From Cellulomonas sp. NS3 (GTDB taxonomy: Bacteria; Actinomycetota; Actinomycetes; Actinomycetales; Cellulomonadaceae): a stretch of 64,000 bases of DNA. Shown here piece after piece: positions 24,501-33,178 of the stretch. The position numbers and the translations under genes are program-made. The stretch spans positions 3,224,001-3,288,000 of the forward strand of contig NZ_CP103289.1 in NCBI RefSeq assembly GCF_024757985.1, read 5' to 3'. The notes beneath the pieces are model-generated. The model searched no databases. It was not told where the DNA came from and saw nothing but the letters and a program-made list of their open reading frames with translations. Numbering within the stretch: the first letter of the stretch is position 1; each line of letters begins with the position of its first letter.

Positions 24501-26270
24501 TCAGACGAGCACGGCGCCCTTCGACGCGGACTGCACGAGCTTTGCGTACTTGGCGAGCACCCCGCGCGTGTAGGTCGGGGGCAACGGGGCCCAGCCGACC
24601 TTGCGCGCCTCGAGCTCGGCGTCGTCGACCAGGACCTCGAGCGTCGCGTTCGCCACGTCGAGCCGGATCCGGTCGCCGTCGCGCACGAACGCGATGGGCC
24701 CGCCGTCGACCGCCTCGGGCGCGACGTGCCCGACGCACAGGCCGGTCGTGCCGCCCGAGAAGCGCCCGTCCGTCAGCAGCAGCACGTCCTTGCCGAGGCC
24801 CGCGCCCTTGATCGCACCCGTGATGGCGAGCATCTCGCGCATGCCCGGGCCACCCTTGGGGCCCTCGTAGCGGATCACGACGACGTCGCCCGCCACGATC
24901 GTGCCGTCCTCGAGCGCGTCCATCGCGGCGCGCTCGCGGTCGAACACGCGCGCGGTGCCCTCGAACACGTCGGAGTCGAAGCCCGCGGACTTCACGACGG
25001 CACCCTCGGGAGCGAGCGAGCCGTGCAGGATCGTGATGCCGCCCGTCTTGTGGATCGGGTTGCCCATCGCGCGCAGGATCTTGCCGTCCGGGTCCGGGGG
25101 CGCGATGTCCGCGAGGTTCTCGGCGATCGTCTTGCCCGTGACCGTGAGGCAGTCGCCGTGCAGCAGCCCGGCGTCGAGGAGCGCCTTCATGATGACGGGC
25201 ACGCCGCCGATGCGGTCGACGTCGTTCATCACGTAGCGGCCGAACGGCTTGAGGTCGCCCAGGTGCGGCACCTTGGCGGCGACACGGGAGAAGTCGTCGA
25301 GCGTGAGGTCGACCTCGGCCTCGTGCGCGATCGCGAGCAGGTGCAGCACCGCGTTGGTCGAGCCGCCGAACGCCATGACGACGGCGATGGCGTTCTCGAA
25401 CGCCTTCTTGGTCATGATGTCGCGCGCCGTGATGCCGCGGCGCAGCAGCTCGACGACCGCGGCCCCCGACTTCTCGGCGAACGCGTCGCGGCGGCGGTCC
25501 GCCGACGGGGGCGCGGCCGAGCCGGGCAGCGACATCCCCATCGCCTCGGCGACCGAGGCCATCGTGTTCGCGGTGTACATCCCGCCGCACGCCCCCTCGC
25601 CCGGGCACACCGCGCGCTCGATGAGGTCGACGTCCTCGCGGCTCATGAGCCCGCGGGCGCACGCCCCGACGGCCTCGAACGCGTCGATGATCGTGACGTC
25701 CTTCTCGGTGCCGTCGGTCAGCCTCACGAAGCCCGGCGCGATCGAGCCCGCGTACAGGAACACGCTCGACACGTCGAGGCGCGCGGCGGCCATGAGCATC
25801 CCCGGGAGCGACTTGTCGCAGCCCGCGAGGAGCACGGAGCCGTCGAGCCGCTCGGCCTGCATGACCGTCTCGACCGAGTCGGCGATGATGTCGCGGCTCA
25901 CGAGCGAGAAGTGCATGCCCTCGTGGCCCATCGAGATGCCGTCGGACACCGAGATGGTGCCGAACTCGAGCGGGAACCCGCCCGCCGCGTGCACGCCCAC
26001 CTTGACGGCCTTCGCGAGGCGGTCGAGGGACAGGTTGCACGGCGTGATCTCGTTCCACGAGCTCGCGACGCCGATCTGCGGCTTGGCGAAGTCGTCGTCG
26101 CCCAGGCCGACCGCGCGCAGCATCCCGCGCGAGGCCGTGGCCTCGAGACCGTCGGTGACCGTGCGCGAGCGCGGCTTGAAGTCGATGCCGTCGATCGGCG
26201 TCGGCGCGGGTGCCGACGGCGGCGTGGTCGAACGGGGCTGGGTGCTGTCAGCGGACACGGACGTGGTCAT
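24501..26270 (-). CDS. ilvD: Dihydroxy-acid dehydratase
   Basis: 589 residues. It dehydrates 2,3-dihydroxy acids to the 2-oxo acids used by IlvE in Val/Ile synthesis. The family is visible from [20 protein letters not shown], through [19 protein letters not shown] with one Fe-S cysteine and [20 protein letters not shown] with another, to [20 protein letters not shown] and [20 protein letters not shown]. The ATG at 26270 lies seven bases after TACACT, suggesting a leaderless transcript; a longer in-frame reading upstream is low-complexity. The gene stands apart from the other ilv genes and shows no leader peptide in front of it. Confidence 0.95.
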   Translation of the reverse strand: MTTSVSADSTQPRSTTPPSAPAPTPIDGIDFKPRSRTVTDGLEATASRGMLRAVGLGDDDFAKPQIGVASSWNEITPCNLSLDRLAKAVKVGVHAAGGFPLEFGTISVSDGISMGHEGMHFSLVSRDIIADSVETVMQAERLDGSVLLAGCDKSLPGMLMAAARLDVSSVFLYAGSIAPGFVRLTDGTEKDVTIIDAFEAVGACARGLMSREDVDLIERAVCPGEGACGGMYTANTMASVAEAMGMSLPGSAAPPSADRRRDAFAEKSGAAVVELLRRGITARDIMTKKAFENAIAVVMAFGGSTNAVLHLLAIAHEAEVDLTLDDFSRVAAKVPHLGDLKPFGRYVMNDVDRIGGVPVIMKALLDAGLLHGDCLTVTGKTIAENLADIAPPDPDGKILRAMGNPIHKTGGITILHGSLAPEGAVVKSAGFDSDVFEGTARVFDRERAAMDALEDGTIVAGDVVVIRYEGPKGGPGMREMLAITGAIKGAGLGKDVLLLTDGRFSGGTTGLCVGHVAPEAVDGGPIAFVRDGDRIRLDVANATLEVLVDDAELEARKVGWAPLPPTYTRGVLAKYAKLVQSASKGAVLV

Positions 26271-26277
26271 GCTCGCG

Positions 26278-26283
26278 AGTGTA
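26278..26283 (-). promoter_or_regulatory. -10 element of a leaderless promoter for ilvD
   Basis: TACACT on the minus strand with seven bases to the ATG start and no ribosome binding site between. Confidence 0.45.
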
Positions 26284-26481
26284 GGTCGGCGCGTGAGTGC
26301 CGGGGCGACGGGGGTCGCACTGCGGACCACGCGCGCGCCGCGGGGTGGCGCGACGGCGCCGGACGGCCCTGCGACGTCCGAGGCGTGGACGCTCACGGCC
26401 GCGCCGCGGGCGCCGGTGCGCGGCGCGGGGCGTGCGGCGGCCGGCCGGGTCGGCACCCGCCGACCCGGCCGGCCGGCGACC

Positions 26482-27510
26482 TCAGGCGTCGGCCCCGAGG
26501 CGCAGCATGACCTTGCTGCTGCCGGTGCTCCGGTCGGCCGCGACCCGCAGCGCCTCCGCGGCCTCGTCGATCCCGAACGTGTGCGTCATGAGCGGGTCCA
26601 CGTCGAGGCCGTCCGCGAGCGCCGTGATCGCGTCGTCGATCTCCTCGGCGAACCGGTACGAGCCCATCCAGGTGATCTCCCGCGTCACGAGCTCGCCGAG
26701 CACGGCCGTCGCCTCGGTCCCGGGGAGGTTCCCGACCTGCACGAGCGTGCCGCCCTTGGCGGTCGCGTGCAGCACGGCCCCGAGCGCTGCCGGCACGCCC
26801 GACGCCTCGAACACGAGCTCGACGTCCTCCGGGAGCGGCCCCACGGAGACGTCGACGACCTCGTCGGCGCCCATGGCCCGCGCCACCGCGAGCGACGTGG
26901 CGGCGACGTCGGCGGCGATCACCGTCGTCGCGCCGTGGTGCTTCGCCGCGGCCACGACGAGGGCACCGATCGGCCCGCAGCCGTTGACGAGCACCGTGCG
27001 TCCGGCCACGTCGGCGCGCCGGACCGCGTGGATGGCGACCGCGAGCGGCTCGGCGAGCGCACCGCGCCGCGTCGACACCCCGTCGGGCAGCGGGCGGACC
27101 TGCTCCGCCCGGACGGCCCTGAGCTCGCAGAACCCACCGTCCGTGTGCGGGTCGAACGCCGCGGAGCCGAAGTACCGCACCGCCGGGTACAGGTTCGTGC
27201 GCCCGGCAAGCCGCGGCGGCATCGCGCCGTCGCCCACGAGCTGGGCGGGCTGGAACGTGACCGGCCGGCCCACCTCGAGCCCGCGGACGTCCGCACCGGT
27301 GGCCACGACGCGCCCCGCGACCTCGTGCCCGAGGACCAGGGGGTGCCGCAGCACCGCGGTCCCGGAGCGGCCGTGCCGCCAGTACGCGAGGTCGGAGCCG
27401 CACACGCCGCCCCACTCCATGGCGACCAGCACCTCGTCGGGCGCCGGCGTCGGGTCGGGGAGGTCGTCGACGCGGAGGTCGCCCGCGCCGTGGACCACGA
27501 CGGCCTTCAT
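26482..27510 (-). CDS. Zinc-dependent MDR dehydrogenase, L-idonate/L-gulonate 5-dehydrogenase-like
   Basis: 342 residues, medium-chain dehydrogenase. The N-terminal catalytic domain has [18 protein letters not shown] with the zinc Cys (about 37) and [20 protein letters not shown] with His and Glu; the Rossmann part begins [20 protein letters not shown] (about 169-188). The structural-zinc four-Cys loop is missing, as in the idonate dehydrogenase/RspB subgroup. The protein ends with [10 protein letters not shown], typical of this subgroup. It overlaps the symporter gene by four bases (ATGA) and lies with a mannonate dehydratase under a GntR regulator, so a hexonate oxidation such as L-gulonate or L-idonate to a 5-keto acid is the best guess. 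The exact substrate is inferred. Confidence 0.82.
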   Translation of the reverse strand: MKAVVVHGAGDLRVDDLPDPTPAPDEVLVAMEWGGVCGSDLAYWRHGRSGTAVLRHPLVLGHEVAGRVVATGADVRGLEVGRPVTFQPAQLVGDGAMPPRLAGRTNLYPAVRYFGSAAFDPHTDGGFCELRAVRAEQVRPLPDGVSTRRGALAEPLAVAIHAVRRADVAGRTVLVNGCGPIGALVVAAAKHHGATTVIAADVAATSLAVARAMGADEVVDVSVGPLPEDVELVFEASGVPAALGAVLHATAKGGTLVQVGNLPGTEATAVLGELVTREITWMGSYRFAEEIDDAITALADGLDVDPLMTHTFGIDEAAEALRVAADRSTGSSKVMLRLGADA

Positions 27511-28895
27511 ACGGCGTCCTCGAGCCGGACGAGGTCGCGTCCGCGGACCTCGGGCGAGACGATGGCCGAGACCAGCGTGATGAGGCTGTAGACCACGAGC
27601 ATCGCCGCGATGGGCCACCACGACCCGGTGACCGCGGTGAGCGTCGCCGCGAGCAGCGGGCCGATCGCGGTGGCGAGGATGCCGCCGATCTCCTTGGCGA
27701 GCGCGAGCTGCGTGAAGCGCGTGCGGGCGCCGAAGAGCTCGGCCATCGTCACGCTCTCGAGCGAGAACAGGCCCAGGACCGCGAGGTTGTGCAGCAGGAT
27801 CATCGAGACGGTCAGCGCGAGGGTGCTGCCCTGCTGGATGAGGTTGAGCAGCGGGAACGCGAGGATCGCCGAGACGATCGTGAGCACCATGTAGACCGGG
27901 CGCCGGCCGAAGCGGTCGCCGAGCAGACCCACGATCGGCACCGTCGCGAAGCCGACGATCGAGCTGTAGAGGATCGCGTTCGTCGCGAGGCTGCGGTCGA
28001 GCAGCAGCGTCGTGGCGATGTACCCGACGAGGAAGGTCTGGATCAGCCCCGAGTTGCCGGCCTGCCCGAAGCGCAGCCCGAGCGCGATGAAGAACGCCTT
28101 GCCCTTGCGCTGGTGCAGCGCGGCCTCCAGGACGCTGGCCTCGGCGGTCTTCGCCGCGGCGGCCTCGAGCTCCTCGCGGGTCAGTGCGACGCCCTCCGCG
28201 GTCACGTCCGCGCGGCTCTCGAAGACCGGGCTCTCCTTGAGGTGTGTCCGGATCCAGATGGCGAAGATCATGAGCACGAAGCTGAACAGGAACGGCAGGC
28301 GCCAGCCCCAGGACAGCAGCTGCTCCTCGGTGAGGACGGCGAGCAGCAGGGCCCACAGGCCGGTCGCAGCGAGCGTGCCGGTGTTGGTGCCGAGGCTGAC
28401 CAGCGACGCGACCACGCCGCGCTTCTTCACCGGGGCGTACTCCGCGAGCATCGTCGTCGCGCCCGCGATCTCCGCGCCGGCCCCGAAGCCCTGCGCGAGG
28501 CGGAGGACCACGAGAAGGATCGGCGCGGCAAGGCCGACCTGCGCGTACGTCGGGAGCACGCCGATGAGGGTCGTCGAGGCGCCCATGAGGGCGATCGTGA
28601 TGAACAGGACCCTCTTGCGGCCGATCCGGTCCCCCATCCGGCCGAAGTAGATCGCGCCGGCGAGCCGGGCGACGTAGCCCACGCCGTAGGTGCCCATCGC
28701 CGCGATCAGGCCGATCGCCGGGTCGACGTCGGGGAAGAAGATCTCGTTGAACACGATCGCCGCGGCGAGCGAGTACAGCTGGAAGTCCATGAACTCCATG
28801 GCGGTGCCGAGCCAGCCGGACACCGCGACCCTCTTCAGGTCACCGGCCGTCCGCTCGGCGACCGCGCTCGGGGCCGTCAGGTTGTCGTGCGTCAT
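27507..28895 (-). CDS. MFS metabolite:H+ symporter (MHS family)
   Basis: 462 residues, 12 predicted membrane segments. The first segment has GWLGTAMEFMDFQLYSLAAA, and the loop between segments 2 and 3 reads GRMGDRIGRKRVLFITIALM, the MFS signature. RLAQGFGAGAEIAGATTMLAEYAP matches the MHS family of organic-acid symporters. A charged cytoplasmic loop of about 60 residues lies between segments 6 and 7. It sits between the mannonate dehydratase and the dehydrogenase, so it likely imports the sugar acid they use. AAGGAG eight bases before ATG 28895 fixes the start; an upstream in-frame start would add 24 residues. Confidence 0.88.
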   Translation of the reverse strand: MTHDNLTAPSAVAERTAGDLKRVAVSGWLGTAMEFMDFQLYSLAAAIVFNEIFFPDVDPAIGLIAAMGTYGVGYVARLAGAIYFGRMGDRIGRKRVLFITIALMGASTTLIGVLPTYAQVGLAAPILLVVLRLAQGFGAGAEIAGATTMLAEYAPVKKRGVVASLVSLGTNTGTLAATGLWALLLAVLTEEQLLSWGWRLPFLFSFVLMIFAIWIRTHLKESPVFESRADVTAEGVALTREELEAAAAKTAEASVLEAALHQRKGKAFFIALGLRFGQAGNSGLIQTFLVGYIATTLLLDRSLATNAILYSSIVGFATVPIVGLLGDRFGRRPVYMVLTIVSAILAFPLLNLIQQGSTLALTVSMILLHNLAVLGLFSLESVTMAELFGARTRFTQLALAKEIGGILATAIGPLLAATLTAVTGSWWPIAAMLVVYSLITLVSAIVSPEVRGRDLVRLEDAV

Positions 28896-29108
28896 CGTGT
28901 GCTCCTTCGCCCGCGACAGCGGTCCGATGCTCCATGCCCGCTCGTCGGGGTCCCGACGGGAAGACACGGCCTGGTGGTGCCGACGCCGTGGCGGGCGCCG
29001 GGATGGACCGGTCGGGCCGGTCGGATGGTCAGCTCTCGGTCGGGCGTCCGCCGCGGGGTGCCGCGGCGTCGTCCGTGACGGCGGGCGCCGCGACGGCGGC
29101 GCCGGGCC

Positions 29109-30317
29109 TCACCAGTCGTGCACGGACCCGTCGAGCCGGCGCGCGACCGGCAGGTACCGCGGCTCGTACGGGAAGCGCGCGGCCGCCTTCTCGTCGTACT
29201 CGACGCCGAGCCCGGGCGTCTCGTCGAGGTCGAGCGCCCCGTTCGCGAACCGGACGCCGCTGCGGAAGACCTCCATGGTCTCGGGCGCGTGCTCCATGTA
29301 CTCCTGGATGCCGAAGTTCGGCACGGTCAGGTCGACGTGCACCGCCGCCGCCAGGGTCACCGGCGACAGGTCCGTGGCGCCGTGGGACCCGGTCCGCACC
29401 TGGTAGAGCGCGGCGAGGTCGAAGATCCGGCGCAGGTGCGTGATGCCGCCCGCGTGCACGACCGTCGTCCGGACGTAGTCGATCAGCTGCTCGGTGAGGA
29501 GGTGCTGGACGTCCCAGATGCTCGTCAGCACCTCCCCGACCGCGATCGGCGTCGTCGTGTGCTGGCGGATGAGGCGGAACGCCTCCTGGTTCTCCGCCGG
29601 CGTGGGGTCCTCCATCCAGAACAGCTGGACGTCCTCGACGCTCTTGCCGAAGCGCGCGGCCTCGAGCGGCGTGAGCCGGTGGTGCACGTCGTGCAGCAGG
29701 TGGAAGTCGAAGCCGAGCTTCGAGCGGATCTCCTCGAGGTACGTCGGGGCGAACCGCAGGTACGCCTCGGTCGACCAGGGCTGCTCCTCGGGCAGCGCGC
29801 TCGCGGCGGGCTCGTAGATCGCGCCCTTGCGGACGCCGTAGGTGCCGCCGACCTCGGGGACCGCGGCCTGCGCACGGACCGCCTGGTAGCCGAGCTCGCG
29901 GAACCGGACGACGTCGTCGATCAGCTCCGCGGTGTCGGCGCCGCTCGCGTGCCCATAGACCATCACGCCGTCGCGCGAGCGCCCGCCGAGCAGCTGGTAC
30001 ACCGGCAGGCCCGCGACCTTGCCCTTGATGTCCCACAGGGCGGTGTCGACCGCGGCGATCGACGTCATCGTGACCGGCCCGCGCCGCCAGTAGGGGCCCC
30101 GGTACAGGTACTGCCACATGTCCTCGATGCGCGCCGGGTCGCGGCCGATCAGCAGCGGGACGACGTGGTCGCGCAGGTAGCTCGCGACGGCGAGCTCGCG
30201 TCCGTTCAGGGTCGCGTCACCGAGCCCGGTGACGCCGTCGGACGTCGTGATGCGCAGCGTGACGAAATTGCGCCCCGGCCCTGCGACGAAGACCTCGGCG
30301 CGCTCGATGGTGCTCAC
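29109..30317 (-). CDS. manD: D-mannonate dehydratase-family enolase superfamily enzyme (ManD/RspA)
   Basis: 402 residues, the usual ManD length. The Mg2+ ligands of the ManD subgroup occur at the expected places: Asp210 ([11 protein letters not shown]), Glu236 ([11 protein letters not shown]) and Glu262 (IAVGEV), with catalytic His212. The N-terminal capping domain ([20 protein letters not shown]) and [20 protein letters not shown] also fit. The subgroup dehydrates D-mannonate, sometimes D-gluconate, to 2-keto-3-deoxygluconate; members differ greatly in activity, and a Pro or Ala marker would be needed to predict which applies. The GTG start has GGAGGG upstream. First gene of a three-gene run, divergent from gntR. 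Confidence 0.9.
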   Translation of the reverse strand: MSTIERAEVFVAGPGRNFVTLRITTSDGVTGLGDATLNGRELAVASYLRDHVVPLLIGRDPARIEDMWQYLYRGPYWRRGPVTMTSIAAVDTALWDIKGKVAGLPVYQLLGGRSRDGVMVYGHASGADTAELIDDVVRFRELGYQAVRAQAAVPEVGGTYGVRKGAIYEPAASALPEEQPWSTEAYLRFAPTYLEEIRSKLGFDFHLLHDVHHRLTPLEAARFGKSVEDVQLFWMEDPTPAENQEAFRLIRQHTTTPIAVGEVLTSIWDVQHLLTEQLIDYVRTTVVHAGGITHLRRIFDLAALYQVRTGSHGATDLSPVTLAAAVHVDLTVPNFGIQEYMEHAPETMEVFRSGVRFANGALDLDETPGLGVEYDEKAAARFPYEPRYLPVARRLDGSVHDW

Positions 30318-30387
30318 GTGGCGTTCCCCCTCCGGCTCCCTGCCGCCCCGGGCCCCTGCCCGACGGACGCACTGCTGCAATGCAGTG

Positions 30388-30399
30388 CTTGTATACAAG
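30388..30399. promoter_or_regulatory. GntR-type operator over the manD promoter
   Basis: CTTGTATACAAG is a perfect 12-base palindrome followed by GGGCG. It covers the -10 of the manD promoter. The same core plus GGGCG occurs at 30524-30538. Confidence 0.8.
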
Positions 30400-30421
30400 G
30401 GCGATATGCACGATGTGTCAA
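30392..30421 (-). promoter_or_regulatory. Promoter of the manD-symporter-dehydrogenase operon
   Basis: On the minus strand TTGACA (30416-30421) and TGTATA (30392-30397) are separated by 18 bases, an almost consensus promoter and unusually good for this genome. The operator palindrome overlies the -10. Confidence 0.75.
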
Positions 30422-30500
30422 GCCCTCTCGCACGTCGCGGTACGCGCCGCAGCGGGCCCGGCGGGCGGCGGTGCGCGGCAGCCGCACCCCGTCGCCGGGC

Positions 30501-30530
30501 TTGACCTGCGCTGACGCGACACGTTGTATA
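30501..30530 (+). promoter_or_regulatory. Promoter of the gntR gene
   Basis: TTGACC (30501-30506) and TGTATA (30525-30530) are separated by 18 bases, the mirror of the divergent promoter, with the operator again lying over the -10. The gene start is about 78 bases downstream. Confidence 0.72.
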
Positions 30531-30533
30531 CAA
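30524..30533. promoter_or_regulatory. GntR-type operator over the gntR promoter
   Basis: TTGTATACAA palindrome, preceded by G and followed by GGGCG as in the other copy 135 bases away, giving a 15-base identity (TTGTATACAAGGGCG) between the two sites. Position suggests autorepression. Confidence 0.8.
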
Positions 30534-30608
30534 GGGCGCGCAACCGGGGTCGCGCGCGGTGTCGACGGCCGCGGACCAGATCGCGGACAGACCAGGCGAG
30601 GAGTCGGG

Positions 30609-31382
30609 ATGACGGGAACGACGGCGGGCAGCACGGGCGGCCGGGCGCGCCCGGCCGCCGAGCGTCAGCGAGGCGCTGCGGACCCCGGCCCGCGCTCCGC
30701 CGGTCGCATCGTGTACGCCGAGCTCCGCCGACGGGTCGTCTCGCTCGACCTCCAGCCGGGAGCGCCCCTGTCGGAGAACGAGCTCGCCGCCGAGCTCGGC
30801 GTCTCCCGGACGCCCGTGCGCGACGCACTCATGCTCCTGCAGCAGGAGGGGCTCGTGCAGATCTTCCCGAGGATCGGCTCCTTCGTCTCGCGCGTGGACC
30901 CGCAGCGTGTCGTCGACGCCCAGTTCCTGCGCGAGGCCGTCGAGCTCGCGTCGCTCGACGACGTGCCGGCCGAGCCCGACCCCGGCGTCACGGCCGAGCT
31001 GCAGGAGAACATCGCGCTGCAGCGCCTCGTCGAGGGCGACCACGAGGAGTTCTTCCGCCTCGACGAGCTGTTCCACCAGGGGCTCATGCGCCTCGCCGGG
31101 CACGAGGGCACGTGGCCCTCGGTCGTCGCCGCGAAGGCCCACCTCGACCGGGCCCGGCGCCTCGGGCTCTCCGAGGTCGGCAGCGTCCGGGTCTTCGTCG
31201 AGCAGCACGCGCACGTGCTCGACGCGCTCCTGCGGGGCGGCGCGAGCGAGGCCCGCCCGCTCCTGCGGACGCACCTGCGCACCGTGATCGACGACATCGA
31301 GCGGGTGCGCGCCCGCTCCCCCGAGCTCTTCGCGGCCAACACGGGGGCGCCCACGCGCCGTAGCGTCGCCGTCTGGGAGTGA
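30609..31382 (+). CDS. GntR-family (FCD) transcriptional regulator of the mannonate cluster
   Basis: 257 residues. A winged HTH lies at about 32-98: [20 protein letters not shown], then [20 protein letters not shown] and [20 protein letters not shown]. The C-terminal helical FCD ligand domain (about 105-235) has [20 protein letters not shown] with an Asp and His of the usual metal site, and the later His in [15 protein letters not shown] and RTHLRT. FCD regulators commonly sense organic or sugar acids. It is transcribed away from manD, and identical palindromes cover both promoters, so it probably represses both transcripts until a hexonate or its product binds. Confidence 0.9.
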   Translation: MTGTTAGSTGGRARPAAERQRGAADPGPRSAGRIVYAELRRRVVSLDLQPGAPLSENELAAELGVSRTPVRDALMLLQQEGLVQIFPRIGSFVSRVDPQRVVDAQFLREAVELASLDDVPAEPDPGVTAELQENIALQRLVEGDHEEFFRLDELFHQGLMRLAGHEGTWPSVVAAKAHLDRARRLGLSEVGSVRVFVEQHAHVLDALLRGGASEARPLLRTHLRTVIDDIERVRARSPELFAANTGAPTRRSVAVWE

Positions 31383-31394
31383 GGAGCGCGACGC

Positions 31395-32075
31395 TCAGTC
31401 GCGCGCCTGCCACGTGCACACGCACGCCTCGTTGCCCTCGGCGTCCGCGAGCACCCAGAAGGCGGGGGCCCGGTCGTCGCTGACCAGGTGCCCACCCGCC
31501 GCGAGCGCCGCCGCCACGCGCTCCTCCGCGACGTCGTGCGGGACCGTGACGTCGAGGTGGATGCGGTTGCGCTGCGGGCGCGGGGCGTCCATCTGCTGGA
31601 ACCACACGGCGGGCCCGAGGCCCGTCGGGTCGAGCAGCGCCGGGGAGGGGTCGTCCGCCTCCGGCAGCCGCTCGGGGACGTAGCCGAGCACGGCACGCCA
31701 GAAGGGGTAGACCGCCGGGATGTCGAGCGCGTCGATGGCGACCTCGAGGGCGGACAGCACGGGGACCTCCGCCTCGAGCCCGAGCTCGTCGGCGACCGCG
31801 CTGATCGCCGCCGCAAGCTCCACGTCCTTCGCGGTCAGCCCGCCCGCGTCGTGCGTCAGCACCGACACCAGCACGCGCGGGTAGGTCAGGTGGACGTCCG
31901 GGTGGTGGTCCAGCGCCTCCGCGACAGCTGCGACCCGGGTGGCGACCTGGAGGCCGCGCTCGAACGAACCGGTGCGGAACGCCGCGTGCAGCCGGTTGAG
32001 CAGGACGCGCCAGTGGCGGGCGTCGACCTGCGCGGAGACCTCGGTCGCGGTGAGCGTCGTCCTCGGCGTCGTCAT
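31395..32075 (-). CDS. Fusion of pterin-4a-carbinolamine dehydratase-like and glyoxalase/VOC-like domains
   Basis: 226 residues. The N-terminal part (about 1-100) is PCD-like: the ATEVSAQVDARHWRVLLNRL start, HHPDVHLTYPRVLVSVLTHD with the HHPD histidines, and GGLTAKDVELAAAISAVAD. The C-terminal part (about 105-226) is a VOC/glyoxalase-like fold: ALEVAIDALDIPAVYPFWRA, VWFQQMDAPRPQRNRIHLDV and SDDRAPAFWVLADAEGNEAC. Joined pairs of this type occur in actinobacteria, but the joint role is unknown. The ATG at 32075 is chosen by the domain start. No obvious partner gene is nearby. Confidence 0.82.
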   Translation of the reverse strand: MTTPRTTLTATEVSAQVDARHWRVLLNRLHAAFRTGSFERGLQVATRVAAVAEALDHHPDVHLTYPRVLVSVLTHDAGGLTAKDVELAAAISAVADELGLEAEVPVLSALEVAIDALDIPAVYPFWRAVLGYVPERLPEADDPSPALLDPTGLGPAVWFQQMDAPRPQRNRIHLDVTVPHDVAEERVAAALAAGGHLVSDDRAPAFWVLADAEGNEACVCTWQARD

Positions 32076-32175
32076 CCACCCAGCGTCCCACCCGGCACCC
32101 ACGCGGACGAGACGACCGGACCAGTGCCGGGCGCCGCGCCCTGGCCACCCTCCCGCGAGCGGCGCAGGATAGGTC

Positions 32176-32206
32176 TTGCGGTTGACGCTGCGTCAACTTC
32201 TAGCGT
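32176..32206 (+). promoter_or_regulatory. MerR-type promoter with 19-bp spacer and central palindrome
   Basis: TTGCGG (-35, 32176-32181) and TAGCGT (-10, 32201-32206) are 19 bases apart, the elongated spacing that MerR-family activators correct. The spacer begins with the perfect palindrome TTGACGCTGCGTCAA (32182-32196). The gene that follows encodes a MerR/TipA-type regulator, so autoactivation is expected. Confidence 0.85.
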
Positions 32207-32252
32207 CGGGGACGACGGCGGACGGACCGCCGTCAGGACGAGGAGACGGCAC

Positions 32253-33020
32253 GTGCGGAGCGAGACCTGGACCATCGGGGACCTCGCGCGCCTCTCGGGC
32301 GTGACGTCCCGGACGCTGCGCCACTACGACGCGATCGGGCTGCTGGCCCCCGTCGACGTGGGGGCGGGCGGGCGTCGGCTCTACGGGCGCGACGAGCTGC
32401 TGCGGCTGCAGCAGATCCTCGTGCTCCGCGAGCTCGACGTCGACCTGCCGACCGTCGCCCGCGTGCTGGCGGCCGACGGTGAGCACGGCGTCCGGGCCGG
32501 GCTGCTGCGCGAGCACCACGCCCGGCTCGTGGCGGAGCGGGACCGGTTCGACCGGCTCGCGGCGACCGTCGCCTCGACCCTCGAGTCCCTGGAAGGGGGG
32601 CACGACATGGCAGCGAAGGACCTGTACGCAGGCTTCGACAACAGCCAGTACGACGCCGAGGCGCGCGAGCGCTGGGGCGACGAGGCGGTGGACCGCAGCA
32701 ACCAGGCATGGGCCGGGCTCGGCGCGGACGGGCAGGCGGCGCACCACCGCGAGAGCCAGGCGATCGGCGAAGGGCTCGCGGCGTGCCTGGCCGAGGGGCT
32801 CGCGCCGGACGACGAGCGCACGCAGGGGCTCGTCGCGCGTCACTTCGCGCAGATCGCGACGTTCTGGACGCCGAACCGCGAGTCCTACCGCGGGCTGGGG
32901 CAGATGTACGTCGACGACGAGCGCTTCACGGCGACGTACGACGCGTTCGCGCCGGGCCTCGCGGTGTACCTGCGGGACGCGATCGACGTGTGGGCCGAGC
33001 GGCTCCCGTCGGGCACCTGA
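32253..33020 (+). CDS. MerR-family regulator with TipAS antibiotic-recognition domain
   Basis: 255 residues. The N-terminal MerR HTH (about 5-75) reads TWTIGDLARLSGVTSRTLRH, YDAIGLLAPVD and RRLYGRDELLRLQQILVLRE, then a dimerisation coiled coil to about 115. The C-terminal TipAS-like domain follows after EGGHDMAAKDLYAGFDNSQY, with ERWGDEAVDRSNQAWAGL, RHFAQIATFWTPNRESYRGL and DERFTATYDAFAPGLAVYL. In Streptomyces TipA this domain binds thiopeptide antibiotics. A Met at about residue 119 (CACGACATGG) could start a separate short domain-only product as in TipAS, with GGAAGGGGGG just before it. The GTG start has GAGGAGA upstream. Confidence 0.92.
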   Translation: MRSETWTIGDLARLSGVTSRTLRHYDAIGLLAPVDVGAGGRRLYGRDELLRLQQILVLRELDVDLPTVARVLAADGEHGVRAGLLREHHARLVAERDRFDRLAATVASTLESLEGGHDMAAKDLYAGFDNSQYDAEARERWGDEAVDRSNQAWAGLGADGQAAHHRESQAIGEGLAACLAEGLAPDDERTQGLVARHFAQIATFWTPNRESYRGLGQMYVDDERFTATYDAFAPGLAVYLRDAIDVWAERLPSGT

Positions 33021-33052
33021 GCGGCCGCGGGACCCACGTCGGAGACGGATCC

Positions 33053-33105
33053 GCCTGCTGGGGCGCCACCCAATCGTTTCACTCGGGGGTGGTGTCCCAG
33101 CAGGC
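33053..33105 (+). terminator. 19-bp hairpin terminator after the MerR gene
   Basis: The arms 33053-33071 and 33087-33105 begin GCCTGCTGGG and end CCCAGCAGGC and pair over 19 positions (two as G-T), with a 15-base loop. It starts 32 bases after the stop codon, as expected for a terminator. No T-tract. Confidence 0.7.
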
Positions 33106-33178
33106 AAGACAAGTTGACGAGTGAACGGCAAAGGTCACGCTACGGTCACGGCTCCGCTGACCTGAAGGAGCGCCCGCC

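Noticed and set aside
33114-33146. TTGACG and TACGGT as a promoter for the DoxX-like gene
   Set aside because: The spacing is 21 bases, too long for a standard sigma-70 type promoter, and I could not find a regulator explaining it.
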